Below are positions 35,177 through 47,468 of a DNA stretch of 64,000 nucleotides, piece after piece. The stretch is from Allium sativum (taxonomy: Eukaryota > Streptophyta > Magnoliopsida > Asparagales > Amaryllidaceae): contig CM060915.1 in the NCBI GenBank assembly GCA_030737875.1, positions 629,364,786-629,428,785 on the forward strand, given 5' to 3'. The position numbers and the translations under genes were made by a program. The notes beneath the pieces were generated by a model. That model was not told the DNA's origin, ran no database searches, and saw nothing but the letters and a program-made list of their open reading frames with translations. Position 1 is the first letter of the stretch; each line of letters begins with the position of its first letter.

Positions 35177-38100
35177 TGTAATAACCCGAAAATGCGAGCC
35201 AGTTTGAAATTTTTATTTTGGCAATTTTAGCGAATTTTGAATATTTAAAATAGATTATTTTAAATAAAATCGACAAGAAATTTATTTAGAATGGAATTCG
35301 ACGTATATATTTTATACGTCGTCGTTAGAATATAAATATTTATATATAATTATAAATAGAATTGAAAATGGCGCGGTAGTTCGATAATTCGATTTCAAAA
35401 TTCAATTGAACATACCGGGTGCAGAACAATCCGGATTTTAGTGAAACCAAAAACATTAGGATCTAATTGATAATATCTTTGCAACGAATCCGACAAATCA
35501 AAATTTCATAGCGGGAATCAAAAGATATGTCCAGTTGAAAATTCTGAATAGTCGCTATGAAATTCAGGCCCTTAAAAATGGACATTTTGCAAACGACCTC
35601 GGATTTCGACGAAACCAGTTTTGTTGGGTCCGTGATGTCGAATTATTGCTAGGTTTCAAATTTCATAATTTTTCGAATCAATATGTGAGCGTGGCAAAGG
35701 AAAACGTGTTTTGACCATTTTAGTTGATTTTAATCGACTGGAAATTGGTCATTTTTCTAACGGTCTCAGAATTCGACGAAACTAGTTTTATTAGGACCGT
35801 ATCGTCAATACGAAGCTAGAAAATATTTTTCTGCAATTTTTAGAGTTAGTATGTGACCCCGGTAATTTGAAATGTACGTTTAAAATTCAATATAGTGATT
35901 TAAATGTAAATTCAACGGAAACTGATTCAAACGATCGAATCAACCTACGATACATATCCCATTGTGTTCGGAATGGGGGTGAAACGCTATGGACGACAGG
36001 CGGTGGACCTCGTTTCGAGTTCGTTTATAAAAGTCAACATTTAAGGTTGAAAATAAAATAAATAAAATAATATATATATATAAAATATATAAAACCCCCC
36101 CCTTCTCGTTTACTTTCAGAAAGGAAAAAGAAAAAAAAAAAAGAAAAAAAAAGAGATCGCTCCAGGCGATCGACGCCCCTCCTCATCCTCGCGCCGACCC
36201 CCTGACCAACCACCGCACCCCCCCTCCCTTGCCCCGTCGCCGCTCGCCTCCCCTTCCCCGATGAACCCCGCGACCCCCTGCCCTAATCGACAGTCGCGAG
36301 ACCCCTCCCCCATCCACCGACGCAGCCGCAGCCACCACGACCCGCCGCCCCTCCTTCTTCCCCCTCTCCTCTTCCATCGACTACCGCAAACCCCCCCCCC
36401 CTTCGAGGCCCTGAAACCTGACTGTAAGTTTTTTTTATTATTATTATTTATTTTGTTTTATTTTATTTTATTAATTTATTTCTGCTTAGTTTTTTTTTAG
36501 TGTAAGAAGTTTAGGAAAAAAAATCAGTTTTATTTTATTTTTATTTATAGCGTGAAGTAAAGATTTGATTTTTTTAAAACCTAAAAAGATTTGATTTTTT
36601 TTTTGGCCTAAAAAGATTTAATTTTGTTTATAACGTAAAAGACGATATTTTGAGAGGAGTAGGGAATTAAAAATATAATTTTTATATAAGGAAAGTGATG
36701 ATTTTTATATTTTTAAAGTAGAAAAGACGGTATTTTTAAAAGTGAAGATAGGATTTTTATTTGGTAAAAGGTATGATCTTTATATTTGAAAAGTGATAAA
36801 AATATGATTTTTATATTTTTAAAGTATTAAAAATATAGTCTTTACTATATAGAAATATTAAAAATAGGATTTTTATATTTTTAAAGTATTAAAAATATAA
36901 TCTTTATAGGATAGAGAACATTAAAATATCATCTTTGTATATGTAACGAAATAAAAATCTGATTTTTATTTTATATACGTTGAAATCAAGTGATGAATTG
37001 TAAAAAAGTGAAATCTTTAAATTTAAAAAGGTGAAATCTTTAAATTTAAAAAGGCGAAATCTTTATATAGAAAATAGAGAAGTAAAATATGATTTTTTTT
37101 ATATATTGAATAGCATAGTAAAAATTCGATTTTTAAATATATGAAGTGATTATAAAAATATGACTTTTAAATTGAAAGTGAATAAATAAAAATATGATTT
37201 TTATTTTTAAGACATCGAAATATAAAAATGTGATTTTTATATATATAGTGACTACGGGCAACGAGGATGACGAAGATACGATGAAGATGAAGATTTCTAT
37301 CAAATGAAGTGTCGTGAAGTTGGATAGCTATCGGTGAGAACTTCTCACTCTAAATTTCTTTTCTAGTTATATATATATATACTAGGATGCAGACGGTGTT
37401 TAGTAGCACCCGACACCCGTCCACATACCATGGACTTGTTTGTTTGGATGTTTGGTGATTGATTGAGATATTGGTTTGAATATGGTTTGTGGTGTGAAAA
37501 ATCGAATCGATAAATTGGTTAGGATTAGACGTGCGCCGTTATAAGGCGAAGGAGTAAGACTAGGTTAGACTCTTACTCCAAATTTTGTGGTTTGCATAAC
37601 GAAAGTGATTTGATTGATATGTGAATGGCGTGGGCCTTCACTAGACCGGGGATAAGGCTAGGCCTCGTCCCGTTTCTAGTATCGTGCCGTTATGCCGCCG
37701 AAATTTTCTAAAATATGTTAGAAAAATAAAAATATCATTTTTATTGTGTAAATGAAATGAATAGAAATTCAAGTGTTGAAATAGAATATTTTATCGTTAA
37801 AAATATAATTTTTAACGTGAAAGTGAATAAATAAAATATTTATAAACAAATCGGCCGATTTGTTTATATACACTGATTTGACTGATATTGATTGGGTTGA
37901 TAAATTTTACACATCGCCCAACTGCACAAATAAAATCTGCGTTTGATTGTTTGAAACCCCACACGGGTGTTGGGATGAAATTTGAAGTTCACTCATCCTG
38001 ATTGATCAAATATGTCGATCGATTGATTGACAGGCTGTTATAAGCGTTAGATATCGATATTTGATGCTTATACAGTGTAGTGCACTTTGGTTGATGGTTG

Positions 38101-41100
38101 ATTATTTTTCGACGCTATTATATACATGTGTTGTATGGAATCCATATAATTAACGTTATATGGTGATTGATTGGGCCTCATTCCAATTGGGAAAATAAGG
38201 AATATTATAAAAGAAAATTCATGTGTTGAATATAAAAATAGTCATGTGTTGACGATGATCATGTGTTGAAACTGTTCATGTGTTGAGTGAAATATTTTAT
38301 ATAATCAAAATTACATCTTTATCATATTTAAAATTAGAACTACTTCCCAGTAGAAGTCTAATTAAAATCAAACGATAGATACCATAGTTTTATAAAATAT
38401 TTCACATAATAAAAATAGTGATGTGTTGACAGTACTCATGTGTTGAGATTAGTCGTGTGTTGAAAGAAATATAGGTTCATGTGTTGAATTGAATAGAAGT
38501 TTTTGAAATATATAAAGCCGTGTGGATTAGAGATGCGCTATTTTGACGTGAACGATATTTATATCGATTTCATTCGTTTTACAACGAATATTGAAAAGTG
38601 ATTTCAAAACTAAATATTTTGAAATGAAATTCAATTGAATTAGATTAAAATTCGAATTGAATAGGAAGTGAATTTGAATTTGAATAAAATAGGAATGAAT
38701 TGAATTGAAAACGATTTCGAAATGAATTGAATTGAAAACGATTTCGAAATGAATTGAATTGAAAACGATTTCGAAATGAATTGAATTGAAAACAATTTCG
38801 AAATGAATTGAATTGAAAACGATTTCGAAATGAATTGAATTGAAAACGATTTCGAAATGAATGGAATCGAAAACGAATTCAAATTGAATTGAAAGTGAAT
38901 TGAAATGAATTCAAATTGAATTGAAATTTGAATTGAATAGAAATGAATTTTAAAACGAATTTATAGAGAAGAATTCAATTTTGATTTGAATTGAAATGGA
39001 AGTTGAAATTGCTTTTGAAACGAATTCAAAACTATTTTTAAAATTCGTTTTAAAAGGAAATCGACGAAATATATATTATATATATATTATATATATAATA
39101 TAATGGCCTGAATAGAACGCGCCGCGCCGCGGCAGTTCGTGAATTTCGACCATTTATTTCAAACGGACATTGCGGGAGATCCGACCGTCGGATTCTCCTA
39201 AAACCGGAACCGTTGGGTTCGTATCGAAAAGAGCTTTCCAATGAATATGAGAAATTTGAAATCTAACGGTTGGATTTGGAATTATGTCCAAATCAAATTC
39301 GAAAAAGGTCGCTGTAAGTGCAGTTCGATGGCCGTTGTTGGAAATCGACTGTACGGGCCTTGATAAAATTATTAAAAATATCTATAATTTGTGTAAAATT
39401 ATAATATGTGAATTGGAAAGATTTGGGCTGGAAAATTCCACATTTGAAAAGATAAAAATAGATTTTTATCGAAATGAACTAGTTTTGAACTAGAATTGAA
39501 ATCAATTTATTTTTAAAAATAAATAAATTGAATATGAAAGTGATATTGAAAATAATCGATAATTTCCAATACGTGGGTTGGACTGGAGCTGAATCGAAAT
39601 TATCTTCGGGATATTTCGATGTTGGATTTCGTGACTATACAAATATTGTTATGGGGATTTGAAAGATATTTTATATCGTTATTTCCAATACGATATTTGT
39701 TGGTTTCAGAATTTGATATTGAATATAAGCCGATATATTTTCTATTCAGAGCCTTGTATTTAATATCAAATGTGATTTGGTTTGTCGTGAATCGTGTTTT
39801 GATGACATTGGTTCTTTAACCCAGTTAAAGGCAGGATATTGATTTTTGAAAAGATTAAAACTAAGTGGAGTTTTAATGAATCTTTAATTAGATTAAAATG
39901 TGAATTGATAATTTAAATTATCAAATCTGAAAGGTGATCGAGAATGGAGTACCACCAGTTTTGCTCTAAAGCGATAGTTGAATCTTTAATTAGATTTGAA
40001 CGTGAAATGGTAATTAATTTTACCGATAACACAGTGGTGTTAGTTGTGGAGTATTACCAGTTTTCTCCATGGGATATAGGTTGGGATTGGGAAATAAAAT
40101 AAATAATTACATCGGTGTGGTTCGTTAATCCCGACTAGTTTGAAATGATATCCAAAGGAAGATCAAAGAATAAATTTAGAAGAATTTATCTTGGATAAAA
40201 TTAATGGGAACATTTCCCTAAGAACGTGTTTTTGTGAATAAAGGAATATTCTGAATTGGAATGAGGCGTTTGTTGTGTTTGTGTAACATTCGTTTATTAT
40301 ATACGTGGGTTATTCAGAAAGGCCGGGTTTATACCCATTCTGAATAACCGATTCGACGAGATGTCGAAGATGAAGACGGTGGTTGAAGACCGGAAGTCTT
40401 CACATCGTTTGGGTGGTTACTGATGATCTTGATTGGGCTGTACACCCAAGATGAGGGAAACAGTCGGTGATCGTCCAGACGTACTTGGAGATCGATGGAT
40501 ATGCGAGGAAAGTGCCTCCGGTTTCGTTCAGACCCAGAACGGACTTGTAAATGGACTGTGTGTCTGACATTGGATTTTAGTCCGTGTGATTGATCTCTAT
40601 TAAATATATATCGGTTTGGCGGCGGAGAATTTATTCTCTTGCTTAACGCCCTTCTCTGAGACGTACGAGCTCAGGGGTTATATATTGATGGATATCAAAC
40701 GCATGGAGTGAATTGCCTGTGTGGCATGCGTAAGTGGCAAGTGATCAAGGCTTCTGTTGAAAAGCAAAGTCTTGTGGTTGATGATCAAAGCACGGCCTGT
40801 GTGGCATAGCTTTGTGTATAACATGGATTCGCGAGCCTCACACCTCGGTATGAGTCAAAAACGGGAGATGGACCGCTGGGAGAGCACGACGTTTCTTTCT
40901 AGCTAGGGTGGTGTCAGTGACCTACCAGCCCTGACATTTATATACTTTTCACCTGTGTGGTTGTTGGAATGCGAGGCGCCTCGGATATAGGTCTGTAAGG
41001 ACCGGGAAACGTGTGTTCAGGAATAACTAATCCTCAAAAGTAAGAGAGGACCGGCCCAGCCGATTCCAAGGATCAAAGTGGGGTCCTGGGACATTTGCTA

Positions 41101-41912
41101 GAGTGTCTCGAACGCGGAGAGGAGCTTGCCCCTTGCCTCGGCTCATGACGGAATCCAATTTCCAATACGTGTATTGCGGTTTTAATTGTAGAACTAGTAT
41201 GGCGACATGATAGATGGTACCCATGCCGCCTATGATTGATATTTATGATGTGAAATTGTTTTGACACTATACACATATAGTAATATCAAAATAATGTGTT
41301 TTAAACGTATCAAGCATGCTTTGGCTGTTATAAGGGAAAACCCTATCCTCCGGCTTGCGTTGCATTGTGTGATGGGACCTGGGTCTTATAACAGCTTCAT
41401 TTTTCTTTATTTAGCATTGCGCTGTTTGTTCTATGCACTGGTATTCTTGGGAGGAAACCCGTTCCGTGTTATACGGCGTGGTCCCTTGATTTACCTAACT
41501 TTAAAACCAATATTAATAACTGTTTTAGTTCTCACACCAGTCACATGACTGACCTGGAGTTTATTGTTTTAACCTAAACTCTGGGTGCCCCTATTTTCCG
41601 CACGGGCAGCTAGTAGTTTTGGTTTTGCAGATTTATATTCACAGGTTCCTGATTAACAGCTGGAACGATGCTCGGAAAGCTCTGTATCCGTGTATCACTT
41701 CTAGTTGTGTTTTGTATATTTTTCCGCTGCTTTGTAATTTATTGTAATCTCTGATATTTATTGAATGTAATTTATTCATTTATACTCTGTATATTCTTGT
41801 ATCTGATGGAATTGTTGTAATAACAATGAAATGTTCTTCCGTGTGCATTCTATTTTGTCTTGTACTCAATTCTATCCGTGCTTTCCTTCACGGGGAAGTT
41901 CGGGTCGTCTCA
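35177..41912 (+). repeat. 3' LTR of N2 (6,736 bp)
   Basis: Almost identical to 27408-34135. Differences seen include an extra TAAAA near 36065, homopolymer changes near 36132 and 36395, and single substitutions such as C to T at the GCTCTAAAG tract near 39968. Leader and donor at 36086-36425, 27-bp array at 38685-38873. Ends CGTCTCA at 41912, followed by the GACTG duplication. Confidence 0.95.
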
Positions 41913-41917
41913 GACTG

Positions 41918-42992
41918 CAGGGAGAGCACGACGTTTCTTTCTAGCTTTGGTGGTGTCAGTGACTTACCAGCCCTGACATTTATATACTTTTCACCTTTGT
42001 GGTTGTTGGATGAGGCGCCTCGATTATAGGTCTATAAGGACCGGGAAACGTGTGTTCAGGAATAAATAATCCTCTAACGTAAGTGAGGACCGGCCCTGAA
42101 GCATCCAAGGGTTGCCCAGAGTGCGTAGCCCTGGGACATTTGCTAGAGTGTCTCGAACGCGGAGAGGAGCTTGCCCCTTGCCTTGACTCATGACGGAAAT
42201 CCAATTTCCAATACGTGTATTGCGATTTTAATTGTAGAGCCTAGTATGGCGACATAGTAGCATGGGATGCTATGCCGTCTATGATTTATATTTATGATTG
42301 AAATTGTTTTGACACTATACACTTATTATAGTATCAAATGATTTGTTTTAAACGTACCAAGCATGTTTGGCTATTATAAGGGAAAACCCTATCCTCCGGC
42401 TTGCGTTGCATTGTGTGATGGGACCTGGGTCTTATAATAGCTTCATTTTTCGAAAAAGCATTGCGTTGTTTATCTATATGCACTGGTATTCTTGGGAGGA
42501 AACCCGTTCCGTGTTATACGGCGTGGTCCCTTGAATTACTCTCTTTTAAAGTAAAGCTTTAAATAACTGTTTTAGTTCTCACACCAGTCACATGACTGAC
42601 CTGGAGTTTATTGTTTTAACCTAAACTCTGGGTGCCCCTATTTTCCGCACGGGGAGCTAGTAGTTTTGGTTTTGCAGATTTATATTCACAGGATCCTGGT
42701 TTACAGCTGGAATGATATCCGGAAAGCTCTGTATCCGTATATCACCTTCAGTTGTGCTTTGTATTATTTTCCGCTGCTATGTAATTTATTGTAATCTCTG
42801 ATATTTATCGAATGTAATTTATTCAATTATACACTGTATATTCTTGTATCTGATGGAATTGTTGTAATATACAATGAAATGTTCTTCCGTCCGCGTTCTG
42901 ATTTGTCCTGTTCTCAAACAGTCAGGGGTTTCGAACGGTCTAGATCGGTTTAACGATAGAAGTCGGATCGAGCGAAAATCCTTGCCGTCACA
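41918..42992 (+). repeat. 3' LTR of N1, right part
   Basis: Continues the N1 LTR from CAGGGAGAGCACGACG after N2, homologous to 19789-20862, ending ...CTTGCCGTCACA. The second copy of GACTG is at 41913-41917. It includes the CCCTATCCTCCGGCTTGCG tract, the TTTTGGTTTTGCAG acceptor-like site and the AATGAAATGTTCTTCC end-processing tract. Confidence 0.93.
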
Positions 42993-43526
42993 AATTTAGT
43001 TTTGAAAATTTTATCTTAATATACGTATTTGAATATATTATTATATTTTTATGTGGACAATCGAGTATATGAAGATTTCGAATATACGAGTAATTAACGG
43101 ATATTCGAAGTTTTAATATACTGGATAGATATAGAATCACACTCTAGTCGCCCGGAGATGTTCTGATGGTGGTTCGAAACATCATCAGAAATTATGTTCG
43201 AGTTTCAAAAGATGTATATCTATATATTTCCATTGACTGGTGTGAGAATCAAAAAACTTAGATAGGATATATTGTCGTGATTTGCACTAAAACTATGATT
43301 TTTGACTATATATAAAAGTTATATATATTTGATAAGTTAATCACCTATTTGATTGCTGGTTGTGATGTTTGATTATTAGTTTAACTAATAAAATTATTGA
43401 AATGATAATTAATTTAACTAATAAAATTATTGAAGCCAATAAATAAAAATTTAATTAAGTTAGTTAATTAAACAACTTTTAGCTACGTTCCTTTTTGAGG
43501 ACGAAAAGATTTTAAGTGGGGGAGAT
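42993..43526 (+). mobile_element. right internal segment of element O
   Basis: The first five bases are the right AATTT duplication of N1. The rest resumes the O internal region (TGTGGACAATC, ATTGACTGGTGTGAGAA tracts shared with N1) and is shorter than in N1, lacking the CCCGACAAATAGG part. It ends in TTTTTGAGGACGAAAAG and the polypurine tract AAGTGGGGGAGAT at 43514-43526. Non-coding. Confidence 0.85.
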
Positions 43527-45466
43527 TGTAACAACCCGGAATTTTGGGGCCAATTTAAAATTTTTATTTCAGAAATTACGTCAGAATTTAGAAGGAGGAG
43601 GAAAAAAAAGAGATTCATTGTATAATAAATTGTGTTCACATTAGGAACTGGATTTTTAATGTAAAGGATGAATCATTAAAAAGGGATTCATAGTTTGATA
43701 AAACGTTTTATCATAATAATAAAAAAGAAAAGATGATTTAACAGTAGAAAAAGTCTGTTTGTTTAAAATTAAACATTTACATGTTAGAAGTTTGTTAAGT
43801 ATTAACATTTACATGCAAACATTCATTTCTAAAAATAATATTTAATCCTGTAGTGTTAGTTTTAATTTCTAACAATTAGCATTAACCATGCATTCATTAT
43901 CTTTCCTCCCTTTTGTTTTTCCTTGTTATTTTTTTTCTTCTTTTTCTTCACAAACTAATCACCTATATATATATTTCTCTTCTATTTATTCTTTCCAACC
44001 CATTGAATATATTACTTAAATTATGATATTTAATGTTATGTGTTTTGAAATTTAAAAGGACACACAATTTTCTAACAATCAGCATCAGACAATAAATCAT
44101 ACATTCATTCCTTTCTATTTATTCTCTCTCCCTCTTTATAATTTACTTTCGAAATTTGATTAAAAATATATATATAATAATAAATAGTGTGGTCCCATCA
44201 CGCCTAGTCAGCTAATTAAATCCTTGGTAACCTACTATGTTGTAATAGACACATTAGGGGAATGAAACTAAAGAAAGAAAAAAAAGTATTGTAATATATA
44301 TATACTAATGGTATACATATAGAACAGTGCTTACAAAAAAAAATACTATATATTTAGCAAATGCTACATATATGAATTGTAGAATTGAAGTATAATTAAT
44401 TGACTACATGCTATATATACTAATGGTATGCATTTAGAACATTGCCATGAAAAGAGTAATTAATTGCCATGAAGAGATTAATAGACTGCATTAAATCGGG
44501 CTTTAACTTAAAAAAAAAAGAATTAGAGAATCAATTAATATTTTATTTTAAGAATTGTATTTGTAAATTAAAGATCAATAAATGTGAATTGAAGCCTTAA
44601 TTGATTAATGCAAATAATGTGTGTAATTAAAAGGTAGATTTGAAATTGAAATTTTTAATGAATAAGGACAAATGGATTTATGGGAATGAATATAAATGAA
44701 TTAATTACTAATTGCAAATCAGTGACTTATCATCAAATGTCATAATATATGCCTATTAGCTATTGTAGATAAATGTGCCATCATATGTAACATACAACAT
44801 ATTTGGATAAACATTTTTTTTTTGAAATAAAAGAAGTAATAATTAAATAAGATTATTAGTAATTATATAAAATGCCATTTGTAACCTAACCCTAATTCTA
44901 AATGATACAGCCGCCACTTCTGTGAGCAATGGATATTGTCTTCCGATCTTCCATTCTCTTTTTCTCTTAAATTATTCAATGATTTTTCAAAATTATAAAT
45001 ACAAAATCGAAATACTCTTAAAGGCCTTTCATATCAACGATAAAGATCATCTGTGGCGACGGTGGTGGCAAGTTCTACATGCGGTGACGATGGGTTTTGC
45101 TAATGGATGGATGGGTTTCAGTAATTCTGTAATACGTCGTTCATATGGAAGAAGGATTCAAACTCCTTAATGATGTAATTAAGAAAATTAATTATTATTT
45201 AATTATTTTAATTTTGTAATCAATGTATAAATGACCATAACTCCTTCATACGGGGACGTGATGACGAACGGTCAGTGGCGTTGGATTCGCAACGAAAAAA
45301 AAAACTCTTCGCAATGGAATCGAAATGAAAAGTACTACGTCATGGACCATACTAGAACCAATTCTGAACTGACAAAATTTTAGCCAGAATTTCAGACCAG
45401 AACCAATCAGATTCAAACAAAGGTGAGATTTCTATTTTTTTAAATTAAAAATTAATTATTTATTAT
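43527..45466 (+). repeat. 3' LTR of element O, interrupted by the LINE
   Basis: Matches 7145 to about 9105, including TATAAAA (44866-44872), the leader and the GTGAGA donor (GT at 45423). Homology stops in an AT-rich stretch between about 45455 and 45466, where the LINE 5' end begins. The remaining 5 kb of this LTR should lie beyond the right window edge, after the LINE tail. The open stretch 44922-45170 is the leader twin of 8557-8805. Confidence 0.85.
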
Positions 45467-45845
45467 AGCAAAATCACAAACCTACATACAATTTTTTGAG
45501 AGCTCCAAGAAAATGGCGGAAACTTTATCTTCAACATCGAAGAATTCTCGCCCAAGTCAGATTTTTTACAAATCATTCCCGGGCAAATCAAAAACGCTTG
45601 GGAAAGGGAATAAGGCGAGATTTGTTTCTCTTCCAGATTTGATTTCGTTTCGTTTTCAGAGGCGCTGCTTTCGTTGTGGAGAGTATAATCATTTAGCGAG
45701 GAATTGCAGATATCTAACCAGGTGCTTTATTTGTGGTCGATTTGGTGGTAATTGTGTTTGTTCTTTAAATGGATCAAACGCGTTAAATGAAAGACCTCAA
45801 ATTGTTTCAGAGAGGAATAAAGCCCTAAATTTTGAATAGGGGTCA

Positions 45846-46826
45846 GTGAATTACAAAGATCGAAAGCAAGCATATGTTCTGGGATCGGGTATGGTCTTAT
45901 TAAAGAACTTTATAAGTTCTCATGATCAGGTGGAAATTGTGAATAAATGTTACGATTTAGGGGTTGATGAAGGTGGTTTCTACAGACCTGGGTTCAAGAA
46001 TGGGGCAAAACTCAATCTTTATATGATGTGTATGGGGAAGAACTGGAATCAGCAGTCAAAACAATATGAGGACAGGCGAGAATGTGATGGAGCCTTGCCT
46101 CCGGAAATTCCAATCGAATTCAAAAGGTTGGTTAGTGACATCATTGAAGAGGCGCAAAAACATATTGTTTTGAATGGGGGAAGAACTGAAGAGCTTCCAC
46201 ATATATCACCTGATATATGCATTGTCAATTATTATAATCAGGATGGGAATTTAGGTATGCATCAAGACAAGGATGAAAATGAAGAAAGTATAAAGGCTGG
46301 GATCCCTGTGGTATCCGTTTCAATTGGTGATTCAGCAGAGTTCGTATACAAAGATGAGAAGGATGGTGGATTGGACAGGAAAATTCTGCTTGAATCAGGG
46401 GACGTTCTAATTTTTGGTGGAAAATCGAGAGACATATTTCATGGCATTTCTGGTATACACAAAGATACTGCTCCGGATTTTCTCACTAAGCAGACAACTT
46501 TGAGATACGGTAGACTGAATTTGACATTCAGACAGAATGAGGTGTTAAAGGAATGTGTAGAGAGGTATCAGGTTCCTTTATCTAATCACGATATAAATCA
46601 GTTCTCTTCCCCTCATTTTCAGTACTCATATGCTGATGTAACTAGTAGGTATTTACCTTCGAAGGTTCCTATTTCTAGTGGGTTGAAAAAGACTGTTACA
46701 GGTTCTCAATATAGTTACAGATCGTGTTATAGATGTGGGGATCCTCAACATTTGGCGAAAGATTGTAGGAATGCTATTCATTGTTACTATTGTGGTGGTA
46801 TTGGTCACAGAAAGGTGCACTGTTCT
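45846..46826 (+). CDS. AlkB-like 2-oxoglutarate/Fe(II) dioxygenase domain with two CCHC knuckles
   Basis: The longest open piece of the ORF1 5' half (GTG at 45846 is simply the first codon of a convenient frame, not a proven start). Counting from it: SPDICIVNYY at 121-130, the metal ligands H139 and D141 in HQDKDE, GDVLIFGG at 186-192, the third ligand H199 in IFHGISG, and R223 and R229 in RLNLTFR, the R-x5-R pattern that binds 2-oxoglutarate and substrate in AlkB proteins. An upstream MMCMGKNWN segment resembles the nucleotide-recognition lid of plant ALKBH1-like proteins. Known family members remove methyl groups from bases in DNA or RNA. Knuckles at 294-307 and 313-326 would bind nucleic acid. 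All catalytic residues are intact, which suggests selection until recently. A separate host AlkB gene is possible but the frame continuity into LINE ORF1 argues against it. Confidence 0.85.
46822..46826. repeat. target-site duplication of P (left copy GTTCT)
   Basis: GTTCT precedes TGTAACATCCC at 46827 and recurs at 58600-58604 after the P end TTACA. Removing P and one copy rejoins the two halves of ORF1 in frame. Confidence 0.95.
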
Positions 46827-47468
46827 TGTAACATCCCATATTTTCTGTATATTTAATTTTCAATTTAAATAAATAAAATAGGATAACATGGGTTAAAAAT
46901 CAAATTAGTTGATTTTAATGATGATGATTTTTGAATTGAAAGTAAACAATTCTTTTTATTGAGTTATATATTAGAAGATGTTGTAATTTGGGTTTTATAT
47001 TTAAATGACGGAATAAAACTTAAGTGTTTAATATATAGATAAAAATCTCAAATTTTGATAGGTAAATGGTGAAATTTGGGGTTTGATATTGAATAACTCA
47101 TTTATTTGAAATTTGCAGTTCAAATTTAATTTGAGAAATAATCAAATCCGGGAACATAAAATTTGTGAATCGATTTATAAATTTTATTTAAATTGCAATT
47201 TGATTAAAAGGGAATTTTATGAGTAGCTAAATTGAATTAAACTAGTTAAATGATTTAACTGAATATTTTATTTATTATTTAACTGTGAAATTTAACTGTT
47301 TTGGCAACTGTCTCGGAATTCGACGAAACTGGCGCCATTGGATCCGGAACGATGAATTATTATAGGATTCAAATTTGCGTTACAATCCGAATAACCGTTT
47401 GACCGTACGAGAGAAAATGTGAAAGAGATCAATGAATAGGATAATTGTGTGTTTCTCATTGTTGGGCC

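Larger units (their letters stand above)
27408..41912 (+). mobile_element. Element N2: young giant-LTR retrotransposon nested in N1
   Basis: Complete: 5' LTR 27408-34135 (6,728 bp), internal 34136-35176 (1,041 bp), 3' LTR 35177-41912 (6,736 bp), GACTG duplications. By eye the two LTRs show only about ten substitutions and a few homopolymer changes, so the insertion is recent. There is no coding frame for retrotransposition proteins. It is related to N1 and O, with diverged LTR starts (TGTAATAACCCGAAAATGCG against TGTAATAACCCGGAAATTC). Confidence 0.95.
14307..42992 (+). mobile_element. Element N1: giant-LTR retrotransposon nested in O
   Basis: The LTRs are 14307-20862 (6,556 bp) and 21888-27407 plus 41918-42992, the 3' LTR being split by N2. 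The internal region is 1,025 bp, without a coding frame. Primer site, polypurine tract and AATTT duplications are all present. Divergence between its LTRs looks intermediate between O and N2; I did not count every difference. With no gag or pol, it must rely on an autonomous relative for reverse transcription and integration. Confidence 0.92.
7145..45466 (+). mobile_element. Element O: outer giant-LTR retrotransposon, non-autonomous
   Basis: The 5' LTR starts TGTAACAACCC (7145) and ends GTTTCA (14121), followed by a tRNA-Met primer site. The internal region continues at 42998, after nested element N1, and ends in a polypurine tract at 43514-43526. A second LTR copy starts at 43527 and runs to about 45466, where the LINE begins. 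With N1 removed, the internal region is only about 0.71 kb and has no gag or pol frame. The left target duplication should be GCACC (7140-7144); its partner would lie beyond the window, past the LINE. The two LTR copies differ visibly more than those of N1 or N2, so O is the oldest of the three. Confidence 0.85.
45513..46826 (+). pseudogene. LINE ORF1, 5' half: zinc knuckles, AlkB domain, zinc knuckles (broken)
   Basis: The first 438 codons of a 1,014-codon frame. In ORF1 numbering: a basic N-terminus; CCHC knuckle C52-C55-H60-C65; a degenerate second knuckle starting C71-C74 with Gly in place of His; an in-frame TAG at 45837-45839 (codon 109); an AlkB-type dioxygenase domain from about codon 115 to 340; two perfect CCHC knuckles at 405-418 and 424-437. 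The frame is then cut after a Ser codon by element P at 46827 and continues in the same phase at 58605. The start is the first ATG after the LTR junction and has strong Kozak context. In LINEs ORF1 normally makes an RNA-binding chaperone that forms the ribonucleoprotein particle; the knuckles fit that, the AlkB domain is the exception. TAG could be a decayed CAG codon or, less likely, a readthrough site. Confidence 0.8.

Noticed and set aside
14307..42992. Segmental duplication as the cause of the large direct repeats
   Set aside because: Each repeat pair starts with TGT, ends with CA, follows a polypurine tract or precedes a primer site, and is flanked by 5-bp target duplications, so they are LTRs.
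45846..46856. A complete stand-alone host AlkB gene ending at 46856
   Set aside because: The last codons come from the P LTR and the true frame continues at 58605 into LINE ORF1. The apparent start is a GTG directly after a TAG in an already open frame.
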